Below, piece by piece: positions 44,833 through 53,060 of a DNA stretch of 64,000 bases. Both the position numbers and the translations under genes were made by a program. The first letter of the stretch is position 1; every line of letters begins with the position of its first letter. Origin of the DNA: Pseudoduganella guangdongensis (GTDB taxonomy: Bacteria; Pseudomonadota; Gammaproteobacteria; Burkholderiales; Burkholderiaceae_D); contig NZ_WWCJ01000009.1 in the NCBI RefSeq assembly GCF_009857475.1, positions 204,571 to 268,570 on the forward strand, in the 5' to 3' direction. The notes below the pieces were generated by a model. The model did not search any database and was not told the origin of the DNA. It was given only the letters and a program-made list of their open reading frames with translations.

Positions 44833-47034
44833 ATGGAAAAAGACCAGCGTGCCATCGCGGCGGAGCAGTCCACCGCCGTCCGGCCTGCCGTCCCCGGCGC
44901 GGCGGGCCTGGACCACCTCTTGCCCGGCGAAGCCATGCTGGCGGCCATGGGCGGCACGCCGCCGGCGCATTACACCAGCGGCAACGGCGCGCCAGCGATG
45001 GTGCGCGAGCAGGACTATTTCAACGACCTTTATCTGCTGGCCCCGGTGGGCTACTTCGTGCTGGCCGGCGACAGCACCGTGTTGCAGATGAACCTGGTTG
45101 GCGCCGACTTGCTCGGCCTGCCACGCAGCAATCCTGAGCGCGCTCCGTTCCGCCAGTTCATCGCCCAGCGCTTCATGGCCGATTTCGATGCCTTCGTCAG
45201 CAATTGCCTGTCCAGCAGCGAGCCGCAGCGCCTGTCGCTGCAAATGACGCGCGGGCGGGGCGACCGCGGTTTCGCCGTCACCCTGCTCGGCAGCGGGGCG
45301 GTGGGCGACGCGGAGCGCTTGCGCGTGGTGCTGGAACTGGCCGAGGGGAAGCTGGCGGCCCTGGAAAAAAGCGAGGAGCGTTTCCGCCGCATCGTGCACA
45401 GCGCGGAAGAAGGCATCTGGGAAATCGATGCCAGCGCGCGCACCAGCTTCGTCAATCCCAAGATGGCGGCGCTGCTCGGCTACTCGATCGAAGAAATGCT
45501 GGAGCAGCCGCTGGTCGCCTTCATGGACGACGAGGGGCGCTCCCTGCTGGAACGCAATATCGCGCGCCGCCAGCAGGGCGTGGCCGAGCGCCACGAGTTC
45601 AAATTCATCCGCAAGAACGGCAGCGAGATGTGGGCCACCCTGGCCACCAACCCGATCTTTGACGCCGATGGCAGCTACCTCGGCGCGCTGGCCCTGGTCA
45701 GCGACATCACCGAACGGCGCCAGTCGACCGAGCTGATCTGGCACCAGGCCAATTACGACACGCTCACGGCACTGCCGAACCGGAATATGTTCCAGGACCG
45801 GCTGTCGCAGGAGATGAAAAAGGCGCGGCGCGACGGCCTGTTCCTGGCGCTGCTGTTCATCGACCTCGACCAGTTCAAGGAAATCAACGACCGCCTCGGC
45901 CATGAGATGGGCGACCTGCTGCTGGTGGAAGCGGCCTCGCGCATTGCCGCCTGCGTGCGCGCCTCCGACACGCTGGCCCGCCTGGGTGGGGACGAGTTCG
46001 TGGTGATCCTGCCCGGCCTGGACCATGTCACCAGCGCCGAGCGCGTGGCGCAGCAAATCATCGCCACCCTGAACCGGCCTTTCGCGCTGGGCGACAGCAG
46101 CGGCGTCGTCTCCGCCAGCATCGGCATCGCCCTGCACCCCTCCGACGCCAGCGACCCCGAGCAATTGCTGCGCAACGCCGACCAGGCCATGTATGCCGCC
46201 AAAAACGCCGGCCGCAACCGCTACAGCTATTTCACGTCCGACATGCAAGCCGCGGCCCAGCAGCGCCTGCGCCTGACGCGCGACTTGCAGATGGCGGTGG
46301 CGAACGAACAGTTCGAGCTGCACTACCAGCCCATCGTCAACCTGCGCACGGGCGGCATTGAACGCGCCGAGGCGCTGCTGCGCTGGCGCCACCCCGAGCG
46401 CGGATTATTGGCGCCGGGCGATTTCATCGGCAGCGCCGAGGCGAGCGGCGTCATTCTCGAGATTGGCGACTGGGTGTTCCGCCACGCCGCCGACCAGGCC
46501 AAGCGCTGGCAGGAAGAGCTGGGGCGACCGTTCCAGATCAGCGTCAACCAATCGCCGGCGCAGTTCCGCGGCGGCCAACAAGTCTTTGAGGAATGGGGAC
46601 GCTACGTCGAGCGCCTGCAGCTGGCGCCGCGCAGCATCGTCATCGAAATCACCGAACGCCTGCTGCTCGATCACAGCGGCCCGGTGGTGGAACGGCTCGG
46701 CCAGTTCAAGTCCATGGGCTTGCAGGTCGCGCTGGACGACTTCGGCACCGGCCACTCGGTGCTGGCCCACCTCAAGAAATTCGACATCGACTACCTGAAG
46801 ATCGACCGCAGTTTCGTGATGGACCTGGCCGGCGACAGCGGCGACCTCGCCTTATGCGAAGGCATCATCGTCATGGCCCACAAGCTCGGCCTGAAAGTAG
46901 TGGCCGAAGGCGTCGAAACCGAGACCCAGCTCGCCCTGCTCAAAGCCGCCGGCTGCGACTACGCCCAAGGCTACGTCTACGCCCACCCCATGCCCCCCGC
47001 CGAACTCCAGGCCCAACTTCGGGGTCAGGTCTGA
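44833..47034 (+). CDS. PAS-GGDEF-EAL cyclic-di-GMP signalling protein
   Basis: A 733-residue soluble protein. A PAS-like region (about 55-165) and a second PAS (RIVHSAEEGIWEIDASAR... to SDITERRQSTEL) lead to a GGDEF domain (intact ARLGGDEFVVILPG) and an EAL domain (intact AEALLRWRHP, ALDDFGTGHSVLAHLKKF, DYLKIDRSFV, AEGVETE). Both active sites look functional, so it could make or degrade c-di-GMP. The last residues (QLRGQV) and the stop codon come from the left REP of the transposase unit, so the original C-terminus was probably altered. Confidence 0.94.
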   Translation: MEKDQRAIAAEQSTAVRPAVPGAAGLDHLLPGEAMLAAMGGTPPAHYTSGNGAPAMVREQDYFNDLYLLAPVGYFVLAGDSTVLQMNLVGADLLGLPRSNPERAPFRQFIAQRFMADFDAFVSNCLSSSEPQRLSLQMTRGRGDRGFAVTLLGSGAVGDAERLRVVLELAEGKLAALEKSEERFRRIVHSAEEGIWEIDASARTSFVNPKMAALLGYSIEEMLEQPLVAFMDDEGRSLLERNIARRQQGVAERHEFKFIRKNGSEMWATLATNPIFDADGSYLGALALVSDITERRQSTELIWHQANYDTLTALPNRNMFQDRLSQEMKKARRDGLFLALLFIDLDQFKEINDRLGHEMGDLLLVEAASRIAACVRASDTLARLGGDEFVVILPGLDHVTSAERVAQQIIATLNRPFALGDSSGVVSASIGIALHPSDASDPEQLLRNADQAMYAAKNAGRNRYSYFTSDMQAAAQQRLRLTRDLQMAVANEQFELHYQPIVNLRTGGIERAEALLRWRHPERGLLAPGDFIGSAEASGVILEIGDWVFRHAADQAKRWQEELGRPFQISVNQSPAQFRGGQQVFEEWGRYVERLQLAPRSIVIEITERLLLDHSGPVVERLGQFKSMGLQVALDDFGTGHSVLAHLKKFDIDYLKIDRSFVMDLAGDSGDLALCEGIIVMAHKLGLKVVAEGVETETQLALLKAAGCDYAQGYVYAHPMPPAELQAQLRGQV

Positions 47035-47044
47035 CAATCGGACA
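47018..47044 (+). repeat. Left REP of the transposase unit
   Basis: Carries the core GGGGTCAGGTCTGAC then AATCGGACA, identical to the left copy at 9637-9666 over their shared length. It covers the last codons and TGA stop of the GGDEF-EAL gene. Confidence 0.85.
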
Positions 47045-47120
47045 AATTCGGGCACAAATTTCCAACTCGCAATTGCGCTAGCGCAAAACGTAGCGAGGGG
47101 CTCGTGCGCAAACTAGTCGC

Positions 47121-47987
47121 ATGAGCCGACCATTGCGATTCGAGTACCCCGGGGCGCTGTACCACGTAACCTCACGTGGCGAGCGGCGCGAGAATATTTT
47201 CCTTTCGGATGCGGACCGCCTGGTCTGGCTGGCCTTGCTGGCCGAGACTTGCAAGCGTTTCCAGTTCGTGGTGCATGCCTACTGTCTGATGGGGAACCAT
47301 TACCATCTGGTGCTGACCACAGCAAACGGGCGGCTGGCGCAGGGTATGCGCTACCTGAACGCGACCTACTCGCAATACTTCAATCGCCAGCACCGGCTGG
47401 TCGGGCATGTGTTCCAGGGGCGCTACAAAGCCATACTCTGCCAGCGCGAAACTTACCTGCAGGAGCTGGCGCGCTATGTCGTGCTGAATCCGGTGCGCGC
47501 CGGCCTGGTGCTGCATCCCTTGGATTGGGCGTGGAGCAGCTACCGTGCCACGGCCGGCGTGGATGATGCGCCGGCCTGGCTGGATATCGCCACCGTGCTG
47601 GCCTTGTTTGGCGCGGCAACGGATGGTGCCAGCGTGGAGTACAAGGCCTTCGTCATGGCGGGTATTGGCGGCCAGAGCCCGCTCAGGAATGTGAACTGCC
47701 AACTCCTGCTGGGGGATGAGGCGTTTTGCCAACGCATGAGCGAGCAGCGTGAGGAAGTGATCCTGTTTGAGATCAGTCGGATTCAGCGCCAGGCCGTGGT
47801 GCCGCCCTTGCATGCGTTCTTTGCAAATGGCGTCAGTCCGAAGCAGGCTATGGCGCAGGCCTACTTTTCCCTTGGCTACTCCATGGCCGAGATTGCGCGC
47901 CATCAAAAAGTGTCAGTGAAAACGGTAAGCCGCGCGATAGAAGCACACCTAAAACAGGCCGGCCGTATTGATCCAGATCAAAGCTAG
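47121..47987 (+). CDS. REP-associated tyrosine transposase (Y1/HUH family)
   Basis: A 288-residue transposase of the RAYT/TnpA_REP family. The N-terminus (MSRPLRFEYPGALYHVTSRG) is characteristic. The HUH motif is NHYHLVL (His60, His62), and the helix QETYLQELARYVVLNPVRAG contains the candidate catalytic Tyr112/Tyr119. A C-terminal extension ends with a helix-turn-helix (YSMAEIARHQKVSVKTVSRAI). Such proteins nick single-stranded REP DNA and are domesticated single-copy genes that mobilise REP sequences. No strong Shine-Dalgarno is seen at 47121. Confidence 0.93.
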   Translation: MSRPLRFEYPGALYHVTSRGERRENIFLSDADRLVWLALLAETCKRFQFVVHAYCLMGNHYHLVLTTANGRLAQGMRYLNATYSQYFNRQHRLVGHVFQGRYKAILCQRETYLQELARYVVLNPVRAGLVLHPLDWAWSSYRATAGVDDAPAWLDIATVLALFGAATDGASVEYKAFVMAGIGGQSPLRNVNCQLLLGDEAFCQRMSEQREEVILFEISRIQRQAVVPPLHAFFANGVSPKQAMAQAYFSLGYSMAEIARHQKVSVKTVSRAIEAHLKQAGRIDPDQS

Positions 47988-47995
47988 TGCGTCGG

Positions 47996-48025
47996 TGTCC
48001 GAATGTCAGACCTGACCCCGAATTT
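47996..48025 (-). repeat. Right REP of the transposase unit
   Basis: Inverted copy (TGTCCGAATGTCAGACC...), differing from the left REP at one core position (ATT in place of AAT) and from the copies at 9.6 kb likewise. It lies 8 bp after the transposase stop and 7 bp before the stop of the convergent flagellar-cluster gene, so it may also terminate both transcripts. Confidence 0.85.
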
Positions 48026-48032
48026 CCGGATT

Positions 48033-49070
48033 TTAGCTGAGGCGGAGGAGGGAGACGACGCGGTCGCGGTTGATGCCGACCAGGGCGGAGGTGAGGGAGA
48101 CCAGGGCGCCGTAGCCGGGCTCGTTGGCGACGTTGGCGAACACTTCGGCCATCTGGCCCATGCCGGCCACTTCGATCTCGGGCAGGTCGATCTTGGCGCG
48201 CTGGGCGGCCATGGCGAGCTCTTGCCGCACTTTCGACAGGGCGGCTTCGACGTGGGCCAGCGCTTGCGTCACTTGCTGCAGGGTGGCGCGCATGGCTTCG
48301 ATGTCGCTGGCGCCCCAGTTCTCCGGCATCACGACCGGGGTTTCGGCTTCGGCTTTCAGGCGGTTCAACTGGCCGGCGGGGAAGCGGATGCCGCCGCCTT
48401 GCACCGCGAGCGATTCGCGCAGGGCGGGCCAGGCGCTTTCTGGGGCGGAAAAGACCAGCTCGCCGTCTTTGTTGACGCTGACGCGCACGCCGGCCGGGGC
48501 CAGCGCCTGGTCGAAGCGGGCCACGATCTCGGCGTCGCTCAGGCCGGGCGCCAGGTGCACCGAGCGCAGGCCATTGGTGCCGCCGCCGAGTGCGATGGCG
48601 AGCGTTTCGCGGGCGCCGTTGCGCAGGTTGGCCAGGGTCATGCCGCGCACGCTGAAGCGCTGCACGGCCGGTTCGTTTGAGTAGTTGAGCTGGGCGTCCA
48701 GGGTGCCGCCGGAGGCCTGGGGGCGGCTGCGCCAGGTGTCGGTTAACTGGCGCACGCGCTGTTCGATCTGGCCGTCGCGCATCTGGCGCGTGGCGAGCTT
48801 GGCGGCAATGTCGCTCTTCAGGGCGCGCAGCTGGGCGGCGCTTTGTTCAAGGAAGTCGATCGCTTGCTGGGCGCCCGAGACGTCGTTTTGCAGCGGCGCA
48901 TCGATATTGCTCAGGCCGCGGCGCAGGGGCGCGGGGGCGGCGTTGGTGCCGGCGCTTTGCTCCAGCGCGGGGCCCGCGTCGGCCAGCGCCGACTCGGCCG
49001 GGTTCGCACCGGGATTAGCGGTGGGACGGGCGGCGTGGCCGGTTGTGCTGGGGCGCTGGGCGATTTCCAT
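48033..49070 (-). CDS. Unknown protein at the end of the flagellar operon, with a flagellin-IN-like segment
   Basis: A 345-residue protein starting 5 bp after flgL on the same strand. The first 75 residues are Ala/Pro-rich, followed by a helical stretch. A middle segment (SVHLAPGLSDAEIVARFDQALAPAGVRV then KDGELVFSAPES) resembles the flagellin hook IN motif. C-terminal helices follow. No family recognised with certainty. A hook-filament junction or filament-associated role is inferred; a LafW-like protein is a candidate. The position, just inside the REP at the end of the operon, is worth noting. Confidence 0.65.
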   Translation of the reverse strand: MEIAQRPSTTGHAARPTANPGANPAESALADAGPALEQSAGTNAAPAPLRRGLSNIDAPLQNDVSGAQQAIDFLEQSAAQLRALKSDIAAKLATRQMRDGQIEQRVRQLTDTWRSRPQASGGTLDAQLNYSNEPAVQRFSVRGMTLANLRNGARETLAIALGGGTNGLRSVHLAPGLSDAEIVARFDQALAPAGVRVSVNKDGELVFSAPESAWPALRESLAVQGGGIRFPAGQLNRLKAEAETPVVMPENWGASDIEAMRATLQQVTQALAHVEAALSKVRQELAMAAQRAKIDLPEIEVAGMGQMAEVFANVANEPGYGALVSLTSALVGINRDRVVSLLRLS

Positions 49071-49075
49071 GATGT

Positions 49076-49990
49076 TTACAGGACGTTGAATAGCGACAGG
49101 TTATTGACTTTCGAGTACGCCTGGTAAGTGGCTTGCAGGGCGTTATTGTAACCAGTCAGCTGGGTAGCTGCGAGGCCGTAATCCAATTGTGCAATGTCGG
49201 TGATCGCCATGCGATTCGACAGGCTGACGCTGGCGTGGTTGTTGGCCAGGGTGTCCATCACGTTTTGCGATCCGCCAAACTGGGCGATCTTGCCGGAAAT
49301 GAGGTTGAGCGTGGTGTCGGTGCCGTCGAGGGCGGTGCGCAGGGCGGCCTTCAGCGCCGGGTCGCCCGGGTTGACGGTGGGCTGGCCCAGCATGTCAATG
49401 GCGATGTCGAGCTGGTTCAGGTAGTCCTGCATGCCGTCCACCGTGACGTTGGCGGGCTGGGTGATGCCGTTGCCGACCACCACTTCCTGCACGCCGTTAT
49501 TGCCGGTGAAGCTGTAGCGCGAGCCGGGCGGCTGGCCGTTGTCGACGGTCAGGGCCTGGGTCGAGGTCAGGGTGCCGGAGAAGATGTACTTGCCTTCCTG
49601 GTCCAGCGTGTTGCTGTTGAAGTAGAGCGAGTCGCGCAGCGAGACCAGGCTGTTGACCATGGCGTTCAGGTCGTCCGGGGTGTTGGAACCGTCCGAGGCC
49701 CACACGAACAAGTCGCGCGCGGCGCCCATGTCGTTCACCATAGAGCTGAGGAAGGTTTCGTTCTTCGACAGGCGCACTTTCACGGCGTCGATGTTCTCGA
49801 CGTATTGGCTGACGATGTTCTCTTCGCGGCGCAGGCGCGACAGGCGCACATTGGCGATCGGTTCGTCGGACGGCACCTGGATCTTGTTGCCGGTGGCCAT
49901 TTGCTCGGTCAGCTTGGCGATCATGGTCTGGTTGATCGTCAGCGAGCGGTTCATCGACGCTTGGAACTGGCTGGTAGCGATGCGGATCAT
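49076..49990 (-). CDS. flgL: Flagellar hook-associated protein 3 (FlgL)
   Basis: A 304-residue junction protein between hook and filament, exported through the flagellar type III system. The flagellin-like N-terminus (MIRIATSQFQASMNRSLTINQTMIAKLTEQMATGNKIQVPSDEP) and the C-terminal helix (YNNALQATYQAYSKVNNLSLFNVL) form the coiled-coil D0/D1 region. It follows flgK by 11 bp. The length matches FlgL elsewhere. Confidence 0.95.
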   Translation of the reverse strand: MIRIATSQFQASMNRSLTINQTMIAKLTEQMATGNKIQVPSDEPIANVRLSRLRREENIVSQYVENIDAVKVRLSKNETFLSSMVNDMGAARDLFVWASDGSNTPDDLNAMVNSLVSLRDSLYFNSNTLDQEGKYIFSGTLTSTQALTVDNGQPPGSRYSFTGNNGVQEVVVGNGITQPANVTVDGMQDYLNQLDIAIDMLGQPTVNPGDPALKAALRTALDGTDTTLNLISGKIAQFGGSQNVMDTLANNHASVSLSNRMAITDIAQLDYGLAATQLTGYNNALQATYQAYSKVNNLSLFNVL

Positions 49991-50001
49991 GGTGCTTTAC
50001 C

Positions 50002-51372
50002 TCAGAACAGCGCCAGCGTGGCGTCGAACAATTCGTTGGCCACGGCGATCACTTTCATGTTCGCCTGGTACATATTCTGGAACTCCACCAGGTTGATCGC
50101 TTCTTCGTCCTTGTTGACGGAGCTGGTGGCGGCCCAGTCGTCTTCCGACTGTTGGCGGATGGTGGTGGCGGTTTCCAGCAGCGACTGGTTCTGGCCGCTG
50201 TCGATGCCGAGCTTGCCCACCAGCTGGGTGTCGGCGTCGCCAATCAGCACCGAGCCGATCGAGCCCAGGGTGATCGATTGGCCCTTGATGCCGATCAGGG
50301 CCTGCAGGTTGCCGCTGTTGCCTGGCTCGCCTGCGGCGGCGGAGAAGGCCAGGTCGGACGCGACGATGCCGGGCGTGATGTTGAGGATGCCGCCGGCGCC
50401 GGTGGCGTTGAAGGTGAACAGGTCGGTGCCGGCGCTGCCGTCGGGCTTGAAGCCGGCTTGCAGTTGGGTGTTGACCTTGGCCGCCAGCTGGTCGGCCATG
50501 TCCACCAGCGATTGCTGCAGCGGGTTCAGGATGTTCTTTTCGTAGTCGCCGATGCCGCCCAGTTGGCCGCCGACCTTGGTGTCGTCCAGGCCGAACACGG
50601 ATTTGGCGAAGGTCAGTTCCAGCACCGGGGTGCCGCTGGCGCTGTTCATGGCCAGGGTGCCGGACAGGTTGCCGGCCACCAGCGGCTGGCCGCTGCGCAG
50701 GGAGACGCTGCGGGTGCCGTCGGGCTGTTCCAGCACTTCAATGGCGACCAGGTTGGCCAGGGCGTCGATGGCCTGGTCGCGCTCGTCCACCAGGCCGGAG
50801 GTGTTGGTGCCGAGCGAGCCGGCTTCGGTAATGCGCTGGTTCAGGCGCGCAATATTGGCGCTCAGGGTGTTCAGCTGCGGCAGCATGGCGTCGCGCTGCT
50901 GGGAAATCGAGATTTGCTGCTGGCGCGTGACGTTGTAAATGCTGTTGAACGATTGCGCCATGGCGTTGGCGGCGGTCACCACCTGCTGGCGCAGCGGCGA
51001 CGAGACCGGGTCGACGCCGGCCGCGTTCAGGGCGCGGAAGAATTGGTCGACACCGTTCGACAGGCTGGTCTGCTCGTCGCCCATGACGCGTTCGAGCTGC
51101 GTGAAATACGGTTGTGACTGGGTGCGCATGCCAAGGTCGGAATTGGCGCGCCACAGCTGCTGGCTCTTGTAGGAGTCCGAGAAGCGGATCAGCTTGCTGA
51201 CCTCGACGCCGAAGCCGGCGCCATAGGTGCCCGAGGCCGGTGCGACGGCGGTCAGGATCACGCCTTGGCGGGTGTAGCCTTTGGTTTGCAAGTTTGCAAT
51301 GTTCTGGCTGGTCGTGTTCAGGGCCGCCTGGGCAGCCAACGAACCGGACAGTGCATTGTTAATTATCGACAT
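50002..51372 (-). CDS. flgK: Flagellar hook-associated protein 1 (FlgK)
   Basis: A 456-residue hook cap/junction protein, shorter than E. coli FlgK (about 547) but in the range for other groups. N-terminal INNALSGSLAAQAALNTTSQNIANLQTKGYTRQGV and the C-terminal VNKDEEAINLVEFQNMYQANMKVIAVANELFDATLALF are typical. An 86-bp gap separates it from flgJ, the largest break in the flg run, so flgK-flgL may have its own promoter; I could not identify a clear sigma-28 sequence there. Confidence 0.95.
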   Translation of the reverse strand: MSIINNALSGSLAAQAALNTTSQNIANLQTKGYTRQGVILTAVAPASGTYGAGFGVEVSKLIRFSDSYKSQQLWRANSDLGMRTQSQPYFTQLERVMGDEQTSLSNGVDQFFRALNAAGVDPVSSPLRQQVVTAANAMAQSFNSIYNVTRQQQISISQQRDAMLPQLNTLSANIARLNQRITEAGSLGTNTSGLVDERDQAIDALANLVAIEVLEQPDGTRSVSLRSGQPLVAGNLSGTLAMNSASGTPVLELTFAKSVFGLDDTKVGGQLGGIGDYEKNILNPLQQSLVDMADQLAAKVNTQLQAGFKPDGSAGTDLFTFNATGAGGILNITPGIVASDLAFSAAAGEPGNSGNLQALIGIKGQSITLGSIGSVLIGDADTQLVGKLGIDSGQNQSLLETATTIRQQSEDDWAATSSVNKDEEAINLVEFQNMYQANMKVIAVANELFDATLALF

Positions 51373-51458
51373 GGTGGATCTCTTCTCTGTGGTTGGGCCG
51401 TTGCTCTATGGCATTTTTGACCCGTTAACGTGTAAAGGCGACCGCGCCATGCGCTGGA

Positions 51459-51857
51459 TTAAGCGTCGGTCGGCTTTTTCTTAGAAATAACTGAATTTTC
51501 CGGTGGGGAAACCGGAGCGGGGGGCAGGAGCTGGCGCAAAATGGCGTCGGCGACGCCGAAAGCGCGTCGGTTGGCCAATTGGTCGGCGACCAGGTTGTCG
51601 GCCATGTCCAGCATGTCGCTGTTGACCGAGTCCTTATAGAAGCTGTCGTCGGCGGCCATGGCCTTGGTGGCGTCGCGCATCTTGTGCAAGGCCTGGGCGA
51701 TGAAGAAGCTTTCGAACTTGACGGCCGCTTCGGTGGCTTTGGCGCGGTAGCGCGCTTCGTCGGTGTGCGGGGCGGGCGCGGCCTGGCCCGGCTTCGGCTC
51801 GGCCGGCGAGCCGATGTCGAGCTGGCGCACTGGCAGGGGGGCGAATCGGCTATCCAT
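51459..51857 (-). CDS. flgJ: Flagellar rod scaffold protein FlgJ, N-terminal domain only
   Basis: A 132-residue protein holding only the rod-scaffold domain (EARYRAKATEAAVKFESFFIAQALHKMRDATKAM... VNSDMLDMADNLVADQLANRRAFGVADAILRQL). Beta- and gamma-proteobacterial primary FlgJ (about 310 residues) normally continues into a glucosaminidase domain, which is absent here and instead encoded separately at 58750-59511. The ATG at 51857 overlaps the flgI stop as TGATG. The stop is followed by the 86-bp gap before flgK. Confidence 0.93.
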   Translation of the reverse strand: MDSRFAPLPVRQLDIGSPAEPKPGQAAPAPHTDEARYRAKATEAAVKFESFFIAQALHKMRDATKAMAADDSFYKDSVNSDMLDMADNLVADQLANRRAFGVADAILRQLLPPAPVSPPENSVISKKKPTDA

Positions 51858-53050
51858 CAGATCACCACCAGTTCGCCTTCGATGGCGCCGGCCTGGTCCA
51901 GCGCCTGCAGGATGGCCATGATGTCGTCCGGCGTCGCGCCCAGGCTGTTGACCACGTCGATAATCGCTTGCAGCTTGGCGCCGGCTGGCCACTTGAACAT
52001 TTGCGGCTTGGCTTCGTCGACCGACACCGCCGATTGCGGGGTGGCGGTGGTCTGGCCCTGGCTGAACGGCTGCGGCTGGCTGACCTTGGTGCTTTCGGAA
52101 ATCACCACCTTGAGCGAGCCGTGCGTGACGGCGGCCGCTTTCACGCGCAGGCCGTCGGCGATCACCACGGTGCCGGTGCGCGAGTTGAACACCACGCGCG
52201 GGGTTTCCGCGCCGGTTTCGATCGGCAGCGCTTCCAGCTTGGCCATGAAGGCCACGCGCTGGGTCGGGTTTTCCGGGGCCAGCACGTCGATGCCGGTGCC
52301 GTCGGCGGTGCTGGCGATGTCGCCGAACTTGCGGTTGATCGCGTCCACGATATTGGTGGCGGTCTGGAAGTTCGGCTGTTTCAGCGACAGGTGCACGCTC
52401 GGCTTGCTGGCGAAGTCGCTGGCAATCTCGCGTTCGATCACGGCGCCGTTGGGGATGCGGCCAGCGGTCGGGGTGTTGACGGTGACGGAGGAGCCGCTCT
52501 TGCCGGAGGCCGATAAGCCGCCCACCACCACATTGCCTTGCGCCAGGGCGTAGACTTCATTGTCGGCGGCTTTGAGCGGCGTCAGCAGCAGGGCGCCGCC
52601 GCGCAGGCTTTTGGCGTCGCCCAGGGAGGAGACCGTGACGTCGATCGGCTGGCCGCGGCGGTAGCCGGGCGGGAACACGGCGGAGACCATGACGGCGGCC
52701 ACGTTCTTGCTCTTGGAGTCGGCGCCGTCGGGCAGCTTGACGCCGAATTGCTTGAGCATATTCACCACCGACTGGCTGGCGAACTTGACCTGGGTCGAGT
52801 CGCCGGAACCGTTCAGGCCGACCACCAGGCCGTAACCGACCAGCGGGTTGTCGCGCACGCCTTCGATGGCGACCAGGTTGCGCAGCTGGGGCGCGGCGGT
52901 CGCGGGCAGGGCGAGGGCCAGCAGCAGGGCGGCCAGGACCCGGTAAACCCGGGTCAGGCCCAAGGGCCAGACCCTTGGCCTGCGGCTGTCGCGTACTAAG
53001 GGTCCGACCCTTGGGTCGGACCCAGGCTTACCGGGGTAAAAGCCAAACAT
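51857..53050 (-). CDS. flgI: Flagellar P-ring protein FlgI
   Basis: A periplasmic ring subunit around the rod, in peptidoglycan. The mature part is clear: PQLRNLVAIEGVRDNPLVGYGLVVGLNGSGD..., with VSPQDIMAI-like TPDDIMAILQALDQAGAIEGELVVI at the end. The signal peptide (VYRVLAALLLALALPATAA) begins only after about 34 extra residues (MFGFYPGKPGSDPRVGPL...). Their DNA contains two REP-like palindromes (52951-53023). GAGG lies 8 bases before the ATG at 53050, while an in-frame TTG at about 52963 would give a normal leader. The true start is therefore uncertain. Confidence 0.93.
   Translation of the reverse strand: MFGFYPGKPGSDPRVGPLVRDSRRPRVWPLGLTRVYRVLAALLLALALPATAAPQLRNLVAIEGVRDNPLVGYGLVVGLNGSGDSTQVKFASQSVVNMLKQFGVKLPDGADSKSKNVAAVMVSAVFPPGYRRGQPIDVTVSSLGDAKSLRGGALLLTPLKAADNEVYALAQGNVVVGGLSASGKSGSSVTVNTPTAGRIPNGAVIEREIASDFASKPSVHLSLKQPNFQTATNIVDAINRKFGDIASTADGTGIDVLAPENPTQRVAFMAKLEALPIETGAETPRVVFNSRTGTVVIADGLRVKAAAVTHGSLKVVISESTKVSQPQPFSQGQTTATPQSAVSVDEAKPQMFKWPAGAKLQAIIDVVNSLGATPDDIMAILQALDQAGAIEGELVVI
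52951..53023. repeat. Pair of REP-like palindromes inside the flgI leader
   Basis: Two 24-bp palindromes, GGGTCCGACCC-TT-GGGTCGGACCC (53000-53023, perfect) and a related copy at 52951-52974 with one mismatch per arm. They are flanked by imperfect inverted TTACCCCGGT/ACCGGGTTTA-type sequence. They are translated as a low-complexity leader. They share no core with the GGGGTCAGGTCTGAC family. Confidence 0.8.
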
Positions 53051-53060
53051 AAACATCACC

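Larger units (their letters stand above)
47018..48025 (+). mobile_element. REP-bounded transposase unit (RAYT element)
   Basis: A 1.0-kb unit: left REP (47018-47044), transposase gene (47121-47987), right REP (47996-48025) in opposite orientation. The REP copies match the pair at 9637-9783 and the hairpin at 38.2 kb. The unit sits exactly between the GGDEF-EAL gene and the last gene of the flagellar cluster, touching both. No target-site duplication is visible, as expected for the Y1 (HUH) mechanism. Confidence 0.85.

Noticed and set aside
51373..51458. Sigma-28 promoter before flgK
   Set aside because: Expected TAAA-N15-GCCGATAA-type sequence not found; only the gap itself is supported.
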